Below, piece by piece: positions 43,027 to 51,863 of a stretch of 64,000 bases of DNA. The notes under the pieces are model-generated. The model ran no database searches. It was not told the origin of the DNA and worked only from the letters and a program-made list of their open reading frames with translations. The number at the start of each line of letters is the position of its first letter. Position 1 is the stretch's first letter. The stretch comes from Pacificoceanicola onchidii (GTDB lineage Bacteria > Pseudomonadota > Alphaproteobacteria > Rhodobacterales > Rhodobacteraceae). Where the stretch lies: contig NZ_SRXY01000007.1 of assembly GCF_004804335.1 (NCBI RefSeq), positions 62,001 through 126,000 on the forward strand, given 5' to 3'. Position numbers and translations under genes: made by a program.

Positions 43027-44319
43027 ATGAAACACTTCACCAAACTGGCGATTGCCGCCGCAGTTGCGGGTGTGACCGCCGGCGCGGCCATGGCGCAGGA
43101 ACTTTATACGCCGAACCTCGCCTACCGGACCGGCCCGTTTGCCGCGACCGGTATTCCGCTGATGAACGGTCAGGCGGATTACCTGAACATGCTCAACGCC
43201 CGCGATGGCGGCATCGGCGGCATCATGATCAACGCCGAGGAATGCGAAACCGGCTATTCCACCGAAAAAGGCGTGGAATGCTATGAGAAGACCAAGGGCA
43301 AGGCGATCGTGACGCAGCCGTGGTCCACCGGCATCACGCTGCAGGTTCTGCCGAAGACCAACGTGGACGAGATCCCGATCCTTGCGCCGGGCTACGGCTT
43401 CAGCCCGATGATGGAAGGCACCACCTTCCAGTGGGCTTTCAACGCACCGTCCGGCTATTGGGATGGGGCGGACATGATCGTTCAGTACCTCGAAAGCCAG
43501 GGTGATCTGAGCGGCAAGACCATTGCCTTCCTGCACCTTGACCACCCCTACGGCAAAGAGCCGATCCCGGTGTTCGAGAAGATGGCAGGTGACAAGGGCT
43601 TTACCTTTGAGCCGATCCCGGTTGGTCTGAAGGAAATGCAGAACCAATCCGCGCAGTGGCTGCAAATCCGCCGCATGCGTCCCGACTATGTCGTGATGTG
43701 GGGCTGGGGTGCGATGAACGCCGGTGCCATCACCGAAGCGGTGAAAACCAAGTTCCCGATGGAAAACATGATCGGTGTCTGGTGGTCCGGTCATGACGCC
43801 GACCTCGCCATCGTTGGTGACAAGGGCAAAGGCTACAAGTCCATCAGCTGGTCCTTCCCGAACATGGACGCGCCGGTCATGGCGGACATCAAGAAGCACG
43901 TTGTCGATGCGGGCAAATCGCAGTCGAACGACACCGAGATGCAGGGCGTGTTCTACGGTCGTGGTATCGTGATCTCCGCGGTTCTGGCCGAAGGTATCGC
44001 GGCGGCGCAGGCCGAGTATGGTACCGCCGAAATCACCGCAGCTCAGCTGCGCTGGGGTCTTGAGAACATCAACATGACCGAAGAGCGGATCAACGAGTTG
44101 GGTCTCACCGGCATGGTTGCCCCGTTCTCCACCTCCTGCTCCAACCACACCGGTCACTCCGGCGGCTGGATGCTTGAGTGGGATGGCGCGAAGTTCGTCA
44201 AGGTCTCTGACCACCTGACGCCGAATGTTGCGTCCTATCAGGAACTCGCGAACACCAAGGCGGCTGAATATGCCGAAGCCAACGCGCCTTGGCCGACAAA
44301 CGAGAACTGCGGCGGCTGA
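43027..44319 (+). CDS. Periplasmic binding protein of a Liv-type ABC importer (LivK-like)
   Basis: 430-residue protein with a clear signal peptide (MKHFTKLAIAAAVAGVTAGA, cut after AMA). The mature part is a type-I periplasmic fold: FAATGIPLMNGQADYLNMLN near the start, GKTIAFLHLDHPYGKEPIPV as the central strand, and RPDYVVMWGWG later. At 430 residues it is longer than amino-acid LivK proteins and resembles the group found beside CoA ligases, thought to bind organic acids rather than branched-chain amino acids. AGGGAGGAGA precedes the ATG. Hairpins flank the gene on both sides. Confidence 0.93.
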   Translation: MKHFTKLAIAAAVAGVTAGAAMAQELYTPNLAYRTGPFAATGIPLMNGQADYLNMLNARDGGIGGIMINAEECETGYSTEKGVECYEKTKGKAIVTQPWSTGITLQVLPKTNVDEIPILAPGYGFSPMMEGTTFQWAFNAPSGYWDGADMIVQYLESQGDLSGKTIAFLHLDHPYGKEPIPVFEKMAGDKGFTFEPIPVGLKEMQNQSAQWLQIRRMRPDYVVMWGWGAMNAGAITEAVKTKFPMENMIGVWWSGHDADLAIVGDKGKGYKSISWSFPNMDAPVMADIKKHVVDAGKSQSNDTEMQGVFYGRGIVISAVLAEGIAAAQAEYGTAEITAAQLRWGLENINMTEERINELGLTGMVAPFSTSCSNHTGHSGGWMLEWDGAKFVKVSDHLTPNVASYQELANTKAAEYAEANAPWPTNENCGG

Positions 44320-44329
44320 TCGCGGTTTG

Positions 44330-44360
44330 CCACCGGCGGCGCGATGCGCGTCGCCGGTGG
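44330..44360. terminator. Hairpin after the binding-protein gene
   Basis: Nine-base-pair stem CCACCGGCG / CGCCGGTGG with a GC-rich inner loop that can pair further, 10 bases beyond the stop. There is no T-run; a partial terminator or 3' mRNA-protecting structure is likely, since the ATPase gene follows on the same strand. Confidence 0.5.
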
Positions 44361-44468
44361 TGCTCAGGCTTTCGCCCGGACCGGAGCGCCGGATAAAGCC
44401 AAAGGATTTTGGGTATTTTTGCCAAGAAGACGCAGGGGCAACGTGCCTTTGCCTGAGAGGGATGCACC

Positions 44469-45293
44469 ATGCTGGATGCCGGTAAAACCGACGAAACCCT
44501 ATTGGAAGTCAACAATATCGAGGTGATCTACAATCACGTGATCCTCGTTCTGAAAGGGGTTTCGCTGAGCGTGAAGCAGGGCGGGATCACGGCGCTGCTC
44601 GGCGGCAACGGTGCGGGCAAGACGACGACGCTGAAGGCGATCTCCAACCTGCTGCACTCCGAGCGCGGGGAAGTGACCAAAGGCTCGATCCTCTACAAAG
44701 GGGAACGCGTGCAGGACCTTGACCCGGCGGCGCTTGTGAAGAAGGGCGTTATTCAGGTCATGGAAGGGCGCCACTGTTTCGAGCACCTGACCGTTGAAGA
44801 GAACCTGATGACCGGCGCCTATACCCGGCGCGATGGCAAAGGCGCGATCGAAGCGGATCTTCAGATGGTCTATGACTACTTCCCGCGTCTCAAAGAGCGT
44901 CGGAAGAGCCAGGCCGGGTATACCTCAGGCGGCGAGCAGCAGATGACGGCGGTGGGCCGTGCGCTGATGAGCCGTCCGGAGATGATCTTGCTGGACGAAC
45001 CGAGCATGGGTCTTGCGCCGCAGCTGGTGGAGCAGATCTTCGAGATCGTGAAATCCATCAATGAAAACGAAGGCGTGTCCTTCCTGTTGGCCGAACAGAA
45101 CACCAACGTGGCGCTGAAATACGCGCATATGGGGTACATTCTGGAGAATGGCCGGGTGGTGATGGACGGGCCTGCCGCAGAGCTGCGCGAGAACCCTGAC
45201 GTCAAGGAATTCTATCTCGGCATGTCTGATGAAGGCCGCAAGTCCTTCCGCGATGTGCGTTCGTATCGCCGCCGCAAGCGGTGGCTGGCGTGA
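44469..45293 (+). CDS. Liv-type ABC transporter ATPase (LivF-like)
   Basis: 274-residue ATPase. Walker A GGNGAGKTTTLK, signature TSGGEQQMTAVGRALM and Walker B LLDEPSMGLAPQ are those of LivF. A basic C-terminal tail (FRDVRSYRRRKRWLA) extends beyond the usual LivF end. It closes the operon that starts with the acyl-CoA synthetase. A stretch at about 44404-44430, in the gap before this gene, has the TATTTTTGCCAAGAAGA wording that loosely resembles the intergenic repeat family. Confidence 0.94.
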   Translation: MLDAGKTDETLLEVNNIEVIYNHVILVLKGVSLSVKQGGITALLGGNGAGKTTTLKAISNLLHSERGEVTKGSILYKGERVQDLDPAALVKKGVIQVMEGRHCFEHLTVEENLMTGAYTRRDGKGAIEADLQMVYDYFPRLKERRKSQAGYTSGGEQQMTAVGRALMSRPEMILLDEPSMGLAPQLVEQIFEIVKSINENEGVSFLLAEQNTNVALKYAHMGYILENGRVVMDGPAAELRENPDVKEFYLGMSDEGRKSFRDVRSYRRRKRWLA

Positions 45294-45327
45294 GCCAGCG
45301 CGGGGCCGCGTACGGAAACGAATGATG

Positions 45328-46152
45328 TCAGACCACGCTCTCTTCCCGCATCTCGTCGATCCGGGCCAATGCTTCGGCACGCGTGTTGCGGATGTTCGGG
45401 CGGAAGTCCTGCGCAGTGGCGCGGCGACGGATTTCCTCTTCGGTCTCGGAGCCGGGCGCATACCGCACGGTGCCGAGCGAATGGGAAAGGTTGATCTTCT
45501 TGCCGCGAAACGCGTGCTGAACCCAGGCGGCCGGTTCGATGCGGCAGCCATCGTAGTTGATGAGGAAGAACCATTTGTCCTGCCCCGTGTCGCGGATGCG
45601 TTCCTCGATGTGGTCGTAGAAATCCCCGACGTCGCGGGCGTGGAAGAAAGTGAAATGCGAGAAGTCGATTTCGAGAATGCCGGCCTCATGGTCAAACGAC
45701 ACCCGCCGTACGAAATCGCCCGGCGCGTAGTTCGGATCGTGCAGGATCCCGGTGGCCCGTCGTTTGGAGGGCAGGGCATCGAGGCGCACGATGGCGTCTT
45801 CGCGGCTGGTGAACAGGTTCGGGTCGAACCGTTCGGTGCGCGCGTCCCGCTCGATCTGCGCCGCCGTTTCCGGCGAGGCGTCAAAGCGGACAGAGCCCAT
45901 GGAATGCGCCTGGTTCAGCGCGCGGCCACGGCGCGCGTAGTCCACCCAGGCAGCGGGATCAATGCGCATGCCGTTGAGGTTCACAAGGAAGAACCAGAGC
46001 GACTCGCCGCTTTCGGCGATACGTTCTTCGATCCGGTCGTAGAATTGGTTCACCGTGGAACCGCTTTGAAAATGCAGGTCGGTGAAATCGACCTCCATGA
46101 TCTGGCGGGCGTCATCAAAACGGATACGCGGATCAAACTCTGTTTCGGGCAC
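45328..46152 (-). CDS. Protein of two tandem copies of an unknown domain
   Basis: 274 residues made of two similar halves, residues 10-126 and 150-267, offset 140. Matching blocks are FYDRIEERIAESG / FYDHIEERIRDTG, LWFFLVNLNGMRIDPAAWV / KWFFLINYDGCRIEPAAWV, and SMGSVRFDASPETAAQI / SLGTVRYAPGSETEEEI. There is no signal peptide or membrane helix. I recognise no family. It is transcribed against the transporter operon and divergent from the phenylacetate-CoA-ligase-like gene. The start is a GTG at 46152 with GGAGG 7 bases upstream. Acidic and aromatic surfaces suggest a binding module, but I cannot assign a ligand. Confidence 0.8.
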   Translation of the reverse strand: MPETEFDPRIRFDDARQIMEVDFTDLHFQSGSTVNQFYDRIEERIAESGESLWFFLVNLNGMRIDPAAWVDYARRGRALNQAHSMGSVRFDASPETAAQIERDARTERFDPNLFTSREDAIVRLDALPSKRRATGILHDPNYAPGDFVRRVSFDHEAGILEIDFSHFTFFHARDVGDFYDHIEERIRDTGQDKWFFLINYDGCRIEPAAWVQHAFRGKKINLSHSLGTVRYAPGSETEEEIRRRATAQDFRPNIRNTRAEALARIDEMREESVV

Positions 46153-46256
46153 GGGGGCTCCTCCTCTCCTCCAGGTGGCTCACAACCTATAGGCGCGAAT
46201 GCGTCTCAACCTTGTTTCAGATCAAAGCGCCCGGCCTTGGGCGGATGGAGACGGCG

Positions 46257-47429
46257 ATGACCAGTTACTTTGACGAGCTTGAAACCCGGACGCAGGACGC
46301 GCGGGAGGCGGCGCAGCTTGAGGCGCTCAACGTTCAACTGGCGAAATACGGCATGGATGCGCTTGGCGCTCTGGCGGACCTCAAGGGGCTTCCGGTTCTG
46401 CGCAAGTCGGAGCTGTCCAAGCGGCAGGCGGAGAACCCGCCGTTTGGAGGTCTGCCGGTGTCGAACATCGCCCATATCTTCCAATCGCCCGGTCCGATTT
46501 ACGAGCCGGGCGGAACGAGCCACGATTGGTGGCGCATGGGCCGTTTCCTCAATGCCTGCGGCATCGGGCCGGGCGACGTTGTGCAAAACTGTTTCGGCTA
46601 TCACCTGACACCGGCTGGCATGATCTTTGAAAATGGCGCGCGGGCCGTCGGGGCAACCGTTCTGCCCGCTGGCACCGGCCAGACAGAACTTCAGGTGCAG
46701 GCCGCCCGTGACGTCGGCGTTACGGCTTACGCTGGCACTCCGGATTACCTCAAGATCATCCTTGAGAAGGCCGACGCGATGGGCGTTTCGCTGGGCATCA
46801 CGCGCGCAGCCGTCGGCGGCGGTGCGCTCTTCCCGAGCCTGCGCGCATGGTATGCAGAGCGCGGCATAACCTGCCTGCAATGTTATGCCACCGCTGATCT
46901 GGGAAACATCGCCTATGAAAGCCCGGCGCAGGAAGGCATGATCCTCGATGAGCATGTCATTGTTGAAATTGTCACCCCCGGCACCGGCGATCCGGTTGCA
47001 CCGGGCGAGGTAGGCGAGGTTGTGGTGACTTCGCTCAATCCCGATTACCCGCTGATCCGCTTCGCGACCGGCGATCTTAGTGCCGTGATGGACGGGGTCA
47101 GCCCGTGCGGACGCACCAACACGCGGATCAAGGGCTGGATGGGCCGCGCGGATCAGACCACGAAGATCAAAGGCATGTTCGTCCGGCCTGAACAGGTCGC
47201 GCAGCTTGTCGCCAAACATGACGCGATCGAGCGCGCCCGCGTGGTGGCCAGTCGCGAGGGTGAAATGGATGTCATGACGGTTCGAATCGAAACCGGCGCA
47301 AACGACGCGGCGGCGTTCGAAGCCAGCATCTCCGAGGTTCTCAAGCTGAAGGGCCGCGTGGAACTGGTGCCCGTCGGCGGATTGCCGCGCGATGGTCTCG
47401 TGATCGAAGACGTGAGAACCTATGACTGA
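46257..47429 (+). CDS. Phenylacetate-CoA ligase-like protein (ANL superfamily)
   Basis: 390 residues resembling PaaK. Recognisable blocks are VTAYAGTPDYLKIILEKADA, LQCYATADLGNIAYES (the Tyr/Thr substrate-AMP motif region), PDYPLIRFATGDLSA (hinge aspartate region) and GRADQTTKIKGMFVRPEQV. The usual serine/threonine-glycine-rich P-loop, expected near residue 80, is replaced by IFQSPGPIYEPGG, so ATP binding may differ. GGAG lies 6 bases before the ATG at 46257. It follows the transporter operon after the antisense duplicated-domain gene and probably acts on the same substrate class. Activity is inferred only. Confidence 0.85.
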   Translation: MTSYFDELETRTQDAREAAQLEALNVQLAKYGMDALGALADLKGLPVLRKSELSKRQAENPPFGGLPVSNIAHIFQSPGPIYEPGGTSHDWWRMGRFLNACGIGPGDVVQNCFGYHLTPAGMIFENGARAVGATVLPAGTGQTELQVQAARDVGVTAYAGTPDYLKIILEKADAMGVSLGITRAAVGGGALFPSLRAWYAERGITCLQCYATADLGNIAYESPAQEGMILDEHVIVEIVTPGTGDPVAPGEVGEVVVTSLNPDYPLIRFATGDLSAVMDGVSPCGRTNTRIKGWMGRADQTTKIKGMFVRPEQVAQLVAKHDAIERARVVASREGEMDVMTVRIETGANDAAAFEASISEVLKLKGRVELVPVGGLPRDGLVIEDVRTYD

Positions 47430-47529
47430 GGCCCTTTTTCAGGCTGATATTGGATAACTGCAGGTCTCCATCGTAGGGTTTTCATGCGGCACAGCGTTTG
47501 TGCCGGGAGTCCACGTGGAGGATGTAGGC

Positions 47530-49215
47530 ATGGGTATTGGCAAACTGGGAGCGGCGACAGTTCTGATCGCTGCCGGACTATTGGGCGGCGTCGCTCAGGC
47601 GGCGGGAGATGCGCTGATTATTGGAAATGCCCGCTATGGAGCGGGTCAGTCCTTGTTCGGTGCTGACCGTGTGCATGCAGCGGCTGAGCCTCTTCGCAGA
47701 GCCGGGATCAGCGTAACGGCTGTCAATGATGCGGATGAGCCCGCCATGAACAAAGCCTTTACCGACTTTGTTCGCGGCATCGATCCCAAGGATGCGCCTC
47801 TGGTTGTCGTGCTTTTGGGGCGGTTTTTGCACAGCCAGAGCGGCACGTATCTTCTGCCGACGGGGGTCGGGCCGCGGATTTCCTCGGAGCGCGTTCTGAC
47901 CCGGGCCTTCCCGGTTGACGCGGTTCTTGCCGTGCTGGCCGATCACCCCGGGCGCGCTTTTCTGGTTCTGGGAGAAACCGCTGAGGACGTCGACGCTGGT
48001 CGCTACCTCAAAACCGGGATCGGAGACCTGGATATTCCGCAAGGCGTGACCGTGATGCAGGGGGCCGCGACGGACGTCGGGTCCTATGTCGTCAATGAAC
48101 TGGCGCGGCCCAATGTGTGGGTGAGCCGGGCGGAGCGACGCTATGGGTTGACGATTGACGGCTTCAATCCGCGAGAGCACGTGGTGTTTTTGCCCGATGA
48201 CATTGCAGCGCCGGGCGGTATCGACGGCTCGCAGCCCGATCGCCAGACACGCGAACAAGCGGACAACGCCGCATGGGGCCGTGCGCAGAGGGCGGACAGC
48301 GCCGACGGATACCGCAGATACCTTCAGGCATACCCGTATGGCTTGCACGCAGCCGCCGCGCGCCAGCGCATCAAGGCGATTTCCGCAGAGCCGTTTTATG
48401 CGCAGCGTCGTGCTGAAGAGGCCTTAGGTCTCAACAGGGAGGAGCGGCGGAAAATTCAACGGAATCTGACGACCTTGGGCCACGGCACGCGCGGCGTGGA
48501 CGGCATTTTCGGCTCGGGAACACGCAACGCCGTGAAATCCTGGCAGCGCGCCACGGGCCGGGTGCAGTCCGGGTATCTTGATCGGCCACAGATCGTGGCT
48601 CTCTCCCGCGCCGCCCGTGCCCGCGCAGAAGAAATAAAGGCTGAAGAAGAGCGCCGGGCTGCGGCGCTCAGGAGTCAGGATAACCAACTCTGGGAGCAGG
48701 TGACGCAGCGGGGAGATGAGGAGAGCGTTCGGCGCTATCTGAAAACCTACCCCAAGGGGCTGCACGCAAAAAAGGCGCGCGCTCTGCTTGCGGAGTTCGA
48801 GGCCCAGCGTGCCAGGCAGAAGGCCCTTCTGGACCGGGAAGCCTGGGATGATGCGCGCTATGCGGACACGGTGAAAGCCTATCGTGGTTATCTTGATGCC
48901 TACCCCAAGGGCGCGTTTGCCGCGCGCGCTCAGGCCCGGATCAAGGAGTTGCGCGGTGTGCGGGACGATGAGCAGGCGTTGGCCAAGGCGCGGGCTGCAG
49001 AAAAAGCGTTGGGGCTCAATCCGGTCACGGCGCGTCTGGCCGAAGCGCGGTTGCAGCAGCTCGGGTTTGATCCCGGCCAGGTCGATGGCAAGTTCAACAA
49101 GCGTACCCGCGAGGCCCTGCGCGCCTTCCAGAAGACGCATGGACTGAACGTGACGGGCTATCTGAACGAGCAGACCGTAGTGCGGCTGCTGGCGGATGCG
49201 ATCATCCGGCGCTAA
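47530..49215 (+). CDS. Exported pseudocaspase with peptidoglycan-binding domains
   Basis: 561 residues. A signal peptide (residues 1-25) is followed by a caspase/metacaspase-like fold (about 26-200) beginning DALIIGNARY. The His-Cys dyad has gone: the usual SGHG turn reads LLGRFLH (about 95-101) and the DACR turn reads VLGETAED (about 146-153). Then come short sel1/TPR-like repeats of the form YRRYLQAYPYGLHAAAA, RRYLKTYPKGLHAKKA and YRGYLDAYPKGAFAARA. Two PG_binding_1 domains, near 305-355 (VDGIFGSGTRNAVKSWQ) and 495-555 (VDGKFNKRTREALRAFQ), complete it. I infer a wall-bound scaffold. The ATG at 47530 has GGAGG 8 bases upstream. Confidence 0.8.
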   Translation: MGIGKLGAATVLIAAGLLGGVAQAAGDALIIGNARYGAGQSLFGADRVHAAAEPLRRAGISVTAVNDADEPAMNKAFTDFVRGIDPKDAPLVVVLLGRFLHSQSGTYLLPTGVGPRISSERVLTRAFPVDAVLAVLADHPGRAFLVLGETAEDVDAGRYLKTGIGDLDIPQGVTVMQGAATDVGSYVVNELARPNVWVSRAERRYGLTIDGFNPREHVVFLPDDIAAPGGIDGSQPDRQTREQADNAAWGRAQRADSADGYRRYLQAYPYGLHAAAARQRIKAISAEPFYAQRRAEEALGLNREERRKIQRNLTTLGHGTRGVDGIFGSGTRNAVKSWQRATGRVQSGYLDRPQIVALSRAARARAEEIKAEEERRAAALRSQDNQLWEQVTQRGDEESVRRYLKTYPKGLHAKKARALLAEFEAQRARQKALLDREAWDDARYADTVKAYRGYLDAYPKGAFAARAQARIKELRGVRDDEQALAKARAAEKALGLNPVTARLAEARLQQLGFDPGQVDGKFNKRTREALRAFQKTHGLNVTGYLNEQTVVRLLADAIIRR

Positions 49216-49303
49216 AGCGCAATCGGAAAAGTGGGAACCGGTTCTCAGGCCAAATTGTGCGACAAAACAAAAGGATAGAGCATCGCCTTTGGGCGATGCT
49301 CTA
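49216..49303. repeat. Alphaproteobacterial intergenic repeat with terminal hairpin
   Basis: Starts right after the stop at 49215. It contains GGAAAAGTGGGAACCGGTTC (with the palindrome GAACCGGTTC), then ends in a perfect 11-bp hairpin, 49277-49302 (AGAGCATCGCC / GGCGATGCTCT, loop TTTG). The wording matches a short repeat I recall as widespread in Rhizobiales and relatives. The hairpin reaches into the lpxK stop codon (49301-49303). Confidence 0.6.
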
Positions 49304-50293
49304 AGCAAGCACCTGATCCAGAGCCCTGTCCAGCGCGCCTGCATCCGCCAGTTCCAACCGAACCGGCAGGGTCAGCACCTTGAAGCGAAACGCGCTGGGC
49401 AGGCGCACCGCGTCCTTTTCCGTTGTGACCAACTGTGCACCGAGCACGGCAGCTTCCGTCTCGAGCCGGGTCATCAGCGATTGGGTGAGCGGCTGATGAT
49501 CGTCCAGAGCCTCGGCCCGTTTCACCTCCGCACCCAGACTGCGCAGAGTGGCAAAAAACTTCTCAGGGTGCCCGATCCCGGCAAAGGCCAATGCCGGAAG
49601 GCCGTCCCAATCCATACCGGTTTGCAGCGGCGCGAGATGGCCGGTCAGGTGCGGAACGGTGATTTTGTCCTGCCATGTCTCGCGGAAACGCGTCTGCGCC
49701 GGGTCGGCGCCGATGGAAAGAAGGAGATCCGCCCGAGCCATCCCAGCCTCCACCGGCTCACGCAACGGGCCAGCGGGCAGGCAACGGCCATTGCCGAACC
49801 CGGCAACCGCATCGACCACCACGATCGACAGGGCCTTGGACAAAGACGGGTTCTGAAACCCGTCGTCCATCACCAGCACCGTGGCCCCGGCAGCTTCGGC
49901 TGCGCGGGCAGTGGCGGTTCGGTCCTTGCCGATCCAGGCCGGAGTGAAGGCTGCGATCAGGAGTGGTTCGTCCCCAACGTCCGCCGCTGAATGGTTGCGC
50001 GGGTCCACCTGCACCGGGCCGTCCAACCGTCCGCCATAGCCGCGCGACAGCACATGAGGCGTCTCACCGCGCGTAATCAAATGCTGAACCAATGCAATGA
50101 CGGTCGGGGTTTTGCCGGTGCCGCCCGCGTTGATGTTGCCAACGCAGATCACGGGGATCCCTGGGGTGTGCTCCGCAGGCTGCGCCACCCGTTTTGCCGT
50201 GACACGGGCGGTCAGGCGCGCCAGTGGGGCCAGCAGTCTTGCACGCAAACCGGGCGCATCAGGTGCGGTGAACCAGAACCGGGGCGGGCGCAT
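49301..50293 (-). CDS. lpxK: Tetraacyldisaccharide 4'-kinase
   Basis: 330-residue inner-membrane-associated kinase that adds the 4'-phosphate in lipid A synthesis. The P-loop is in [20 protein letters not shown] (near residue 50), followed by [10 protein letters not shown] and the conserved [13 protein letters not shown] block, all diagnostic of LpxK. Its ATG overlaps the stop of the Kdo transferase gene by one base (TGATG), so the two are coupled. The stop codon lies inside a strong hairpin of an intergenic repeat. Confidence 0.95.
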   Translation of the reverse strand: MRPPRFWFTAPDAPGLRARLLAPLARLTARVTAKRVAQPAEHTPGIPVICVGNINAGGTGKTPTVIALVQHLITRGETPHVLSRGYGGRLDGPVQVDPRNHSAADVGDEPLLIAAFTPAWIGKDRTATARAAEAAGATVLVMDDGFQNPSLSKALSIVVVDAVAGFGNGRCLPAGPLREPVEAGMARADLLLSIGADPAQTRFRETWQDKITVPHLTGHLAPLQTGMDWDGLPALAFAGIGHPEKFFATLRSLGAEVKRAEALDDHQPLTQSLMTRLETEAAVLGAQLVTTEKDAVRLPSAFRFKVLTLPVRLELADAGALDRALDQVLA

Positions 50294-51507
50294 CAGGGGC
50301 TCCCTTCGCGGTCAAGATGTGCAGCGACATCTGCCAGCACGGTATCGATCAGATCCGCCCCGGCGGTAACCGCATCCCAACCCGCATGGGCCATGGTCGC
50401 CGCTTGGTCCGGAGCCACGAGGTTGGACACGGCGCTGGCCAGCGAATCCGCGTCGCGCACAATCCGCGCCGCGCCCGCTTCGACAAGGCGCGAATAACTG
50501 GGCAGGTGGTTGGAGACATTGGGGCCGTAAAGGATCGCCGTGCCGAGCGCGGCGGCTTCGAAAGGGTCCGTGCCTCCATGACCAGATGTCATGGACCCTC
50601 CAAGGAACGCCAGCGGCGCGGCCCGATACCAGAGCCCGATTTCCTCGGGCCCCTCTACGAGCAGGACCATGGTGTTGTCATCCGGGCTTTCGCCTGCGTC
50701 CCAGTTGCAGACGCGCAGTTGCTGGTCCGCGACACAGCGTTCAATGGCAAAAAAGTCTTCTTCCGACGCAGGGACCACGATTAACAGCAAACGGTGCGCC
50801 AGTCGTGTAGCCCGCCGATGCGCCCGAAGCACATCGGACGCCTCGCAGGCGCGCAGCCGCGCCGCCAGCCAGACGGGACGCCCAGCCAAGGCCGCAGCGA
50901 CCTCTTCATACTGACCATCATCGCAGTCCAGCGGCGTGCCTGTGTCTGTCAACGGGCCGGATACGGTTATGATGTCTGCGGGCACACCTGCCCGGCGCAG
51001 TTGCCTTTTTTCGGTGACGTTCGCTGCATGGATCCGATTGAACACCGCCATCGTGGCCGGGGTCGGATCCGGGAGCCAACGTGGCACGGCGCAGCGCCAC
51101 GGGCCGCCCGGCGGGGGCAGAGCGATGGTCTGCCCACCGCTCGCCTGCATGCTGTGCAAAAGAGCGGGACGCAGGTCCGACGCGCCCCACAGGCACAGAT
51201 CAGGGCGCAGCCTTGCGACAAAGCGTTCGCACTCTGCAATCCGTTCGGGCGGAATCGCGATCTTTTGCATGTCTGGCGGAACAACATCCGCGCCGGAGAC
51301 ATAGATTTGGGCATCTGGGTGTTGCTGAGCAATGCGGCTGCACAGGTTGACGAGCGCCCGCCCGTGATCTGCACCATCCGCATGAGCCCAGATCACCGGG
51401 CCCGGCCCCGGTTCGGGCCAGCTGCGTTCCGAACCGGGAGAGCCAAAGGCCATGCCGCTGCGCGCGTAGGTCAGGTATGCCTGCAAGCTAAGGGCGCGCT
51501 TGGACAA
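50293..51507 (-). CDS. waaA: 3-deoxy-D-manno-octulosonic acid (Kdo) transferase
   Basis: 404-residue glycosyltransferase that adds Kdo to lipid IVA. The N-terminal half has [17 protein letters not shown] and [17 protein letters not shown]; the C-terminal half has [20 protein letters not shown], with [13 protein letters not shown] as the nucleotide-sugar loop. The N-terminal region is the glycosyltransferase_N domain expected for KdtA. The start is a TTG at 51507, taken because homology begins here and no ATG is available; the SD (GGGG) is poor, so the exact start is uncertain. It is followed by lpxK with a one-base overlap. Confidence 0.9.
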   Translation of the reverse strand: MSKRALSLQAYLTYARSGMAFGSPGSERSWPEPGPGPVIWAHADGADHGRALVNLCSRIAQQHPDAQIYVSGADVVPPDMQKIAIPPERIAECERFVARLRPDLCLWGASDLRPALLHSMQASGGQTIALPPPGGPWRCAVPRWLPDPTPATMAVFNRIHAANVTEKRQLRRAGVPADIITVSGPLTDTGTPLDCDDGQYEEVAAALAGRPVWLAARLRACEASDVLRAHRRATRLAHRLLLIVVPASEEDFFAIERCVADQQLRVCNWDAGESPDDNTMVLLVEGPEEIGLWYRAAPLAFLGGSMTSGHGGTDPFEAAALGTAILYGPNVSNHLPSYSRLVEAGAARIVRDADSLASAVSNLVAPDQAATMAHAGWDAVTAGADLIDTVLADVAAHLDREGSP

Positions 51508-51510
51508 GAA

Positions 51511-51750
51511 TTACCCCAGTTCTTCTGTCGGAGAGACTTCTTTTTCTTCATCGCGCAAACGGTGCAGGTGGGCGATGTAGTAGCGCATATGCGCATTGTC
51601 GACGGTCTTCTGCGCCGCCGCTTTCCACGCGTTGTAAGCTTCTTCGTAGTTCGGGAAGATTCCCACAATGTCGAGCGCGTCCACATCGCGGAACACGGAT
51701 TTCGACGGGTCGACCAGTTCGCCGCCGAAGACAAGATGAAGTCGTTGCAT
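51511..51750 (-). CDS. DUF4170 protein
   Basis: 79-residue soluble protein of the DUF4170 family: VFGGELVDPSKSVFRDVDAL at the N-terminus and EEAYNAWKAAAQKTVDNAHM in the middle are its hallmarks. Function unknown. It is regularly found beside lipid A/Kdo genes in alphaproteobacteria, as here (3 bases before waaA in the same direction). A role tied to envelope assembly is inferred from gene order alone. Confidence 0.92.
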   Translation of the reverse strand: MQRLHLVFGGELVDPSKSVFRDVDALDIVGIFPNYEEAYNAWKAAAQKTVDNAHMRYYIAHLHRLRDEEKEVSPTEELG

Positions 51751-51863
51751 GTCTGGCTCCTTTGCCTGCCGCGTATGACGATAGCGAGGTTAGCGGGAAT
51801 TCGCCGAACCTTGAACCGCTTTTCGCCGATGCGGCGTTACAGCCATGTAAACATTGAAGAAGG

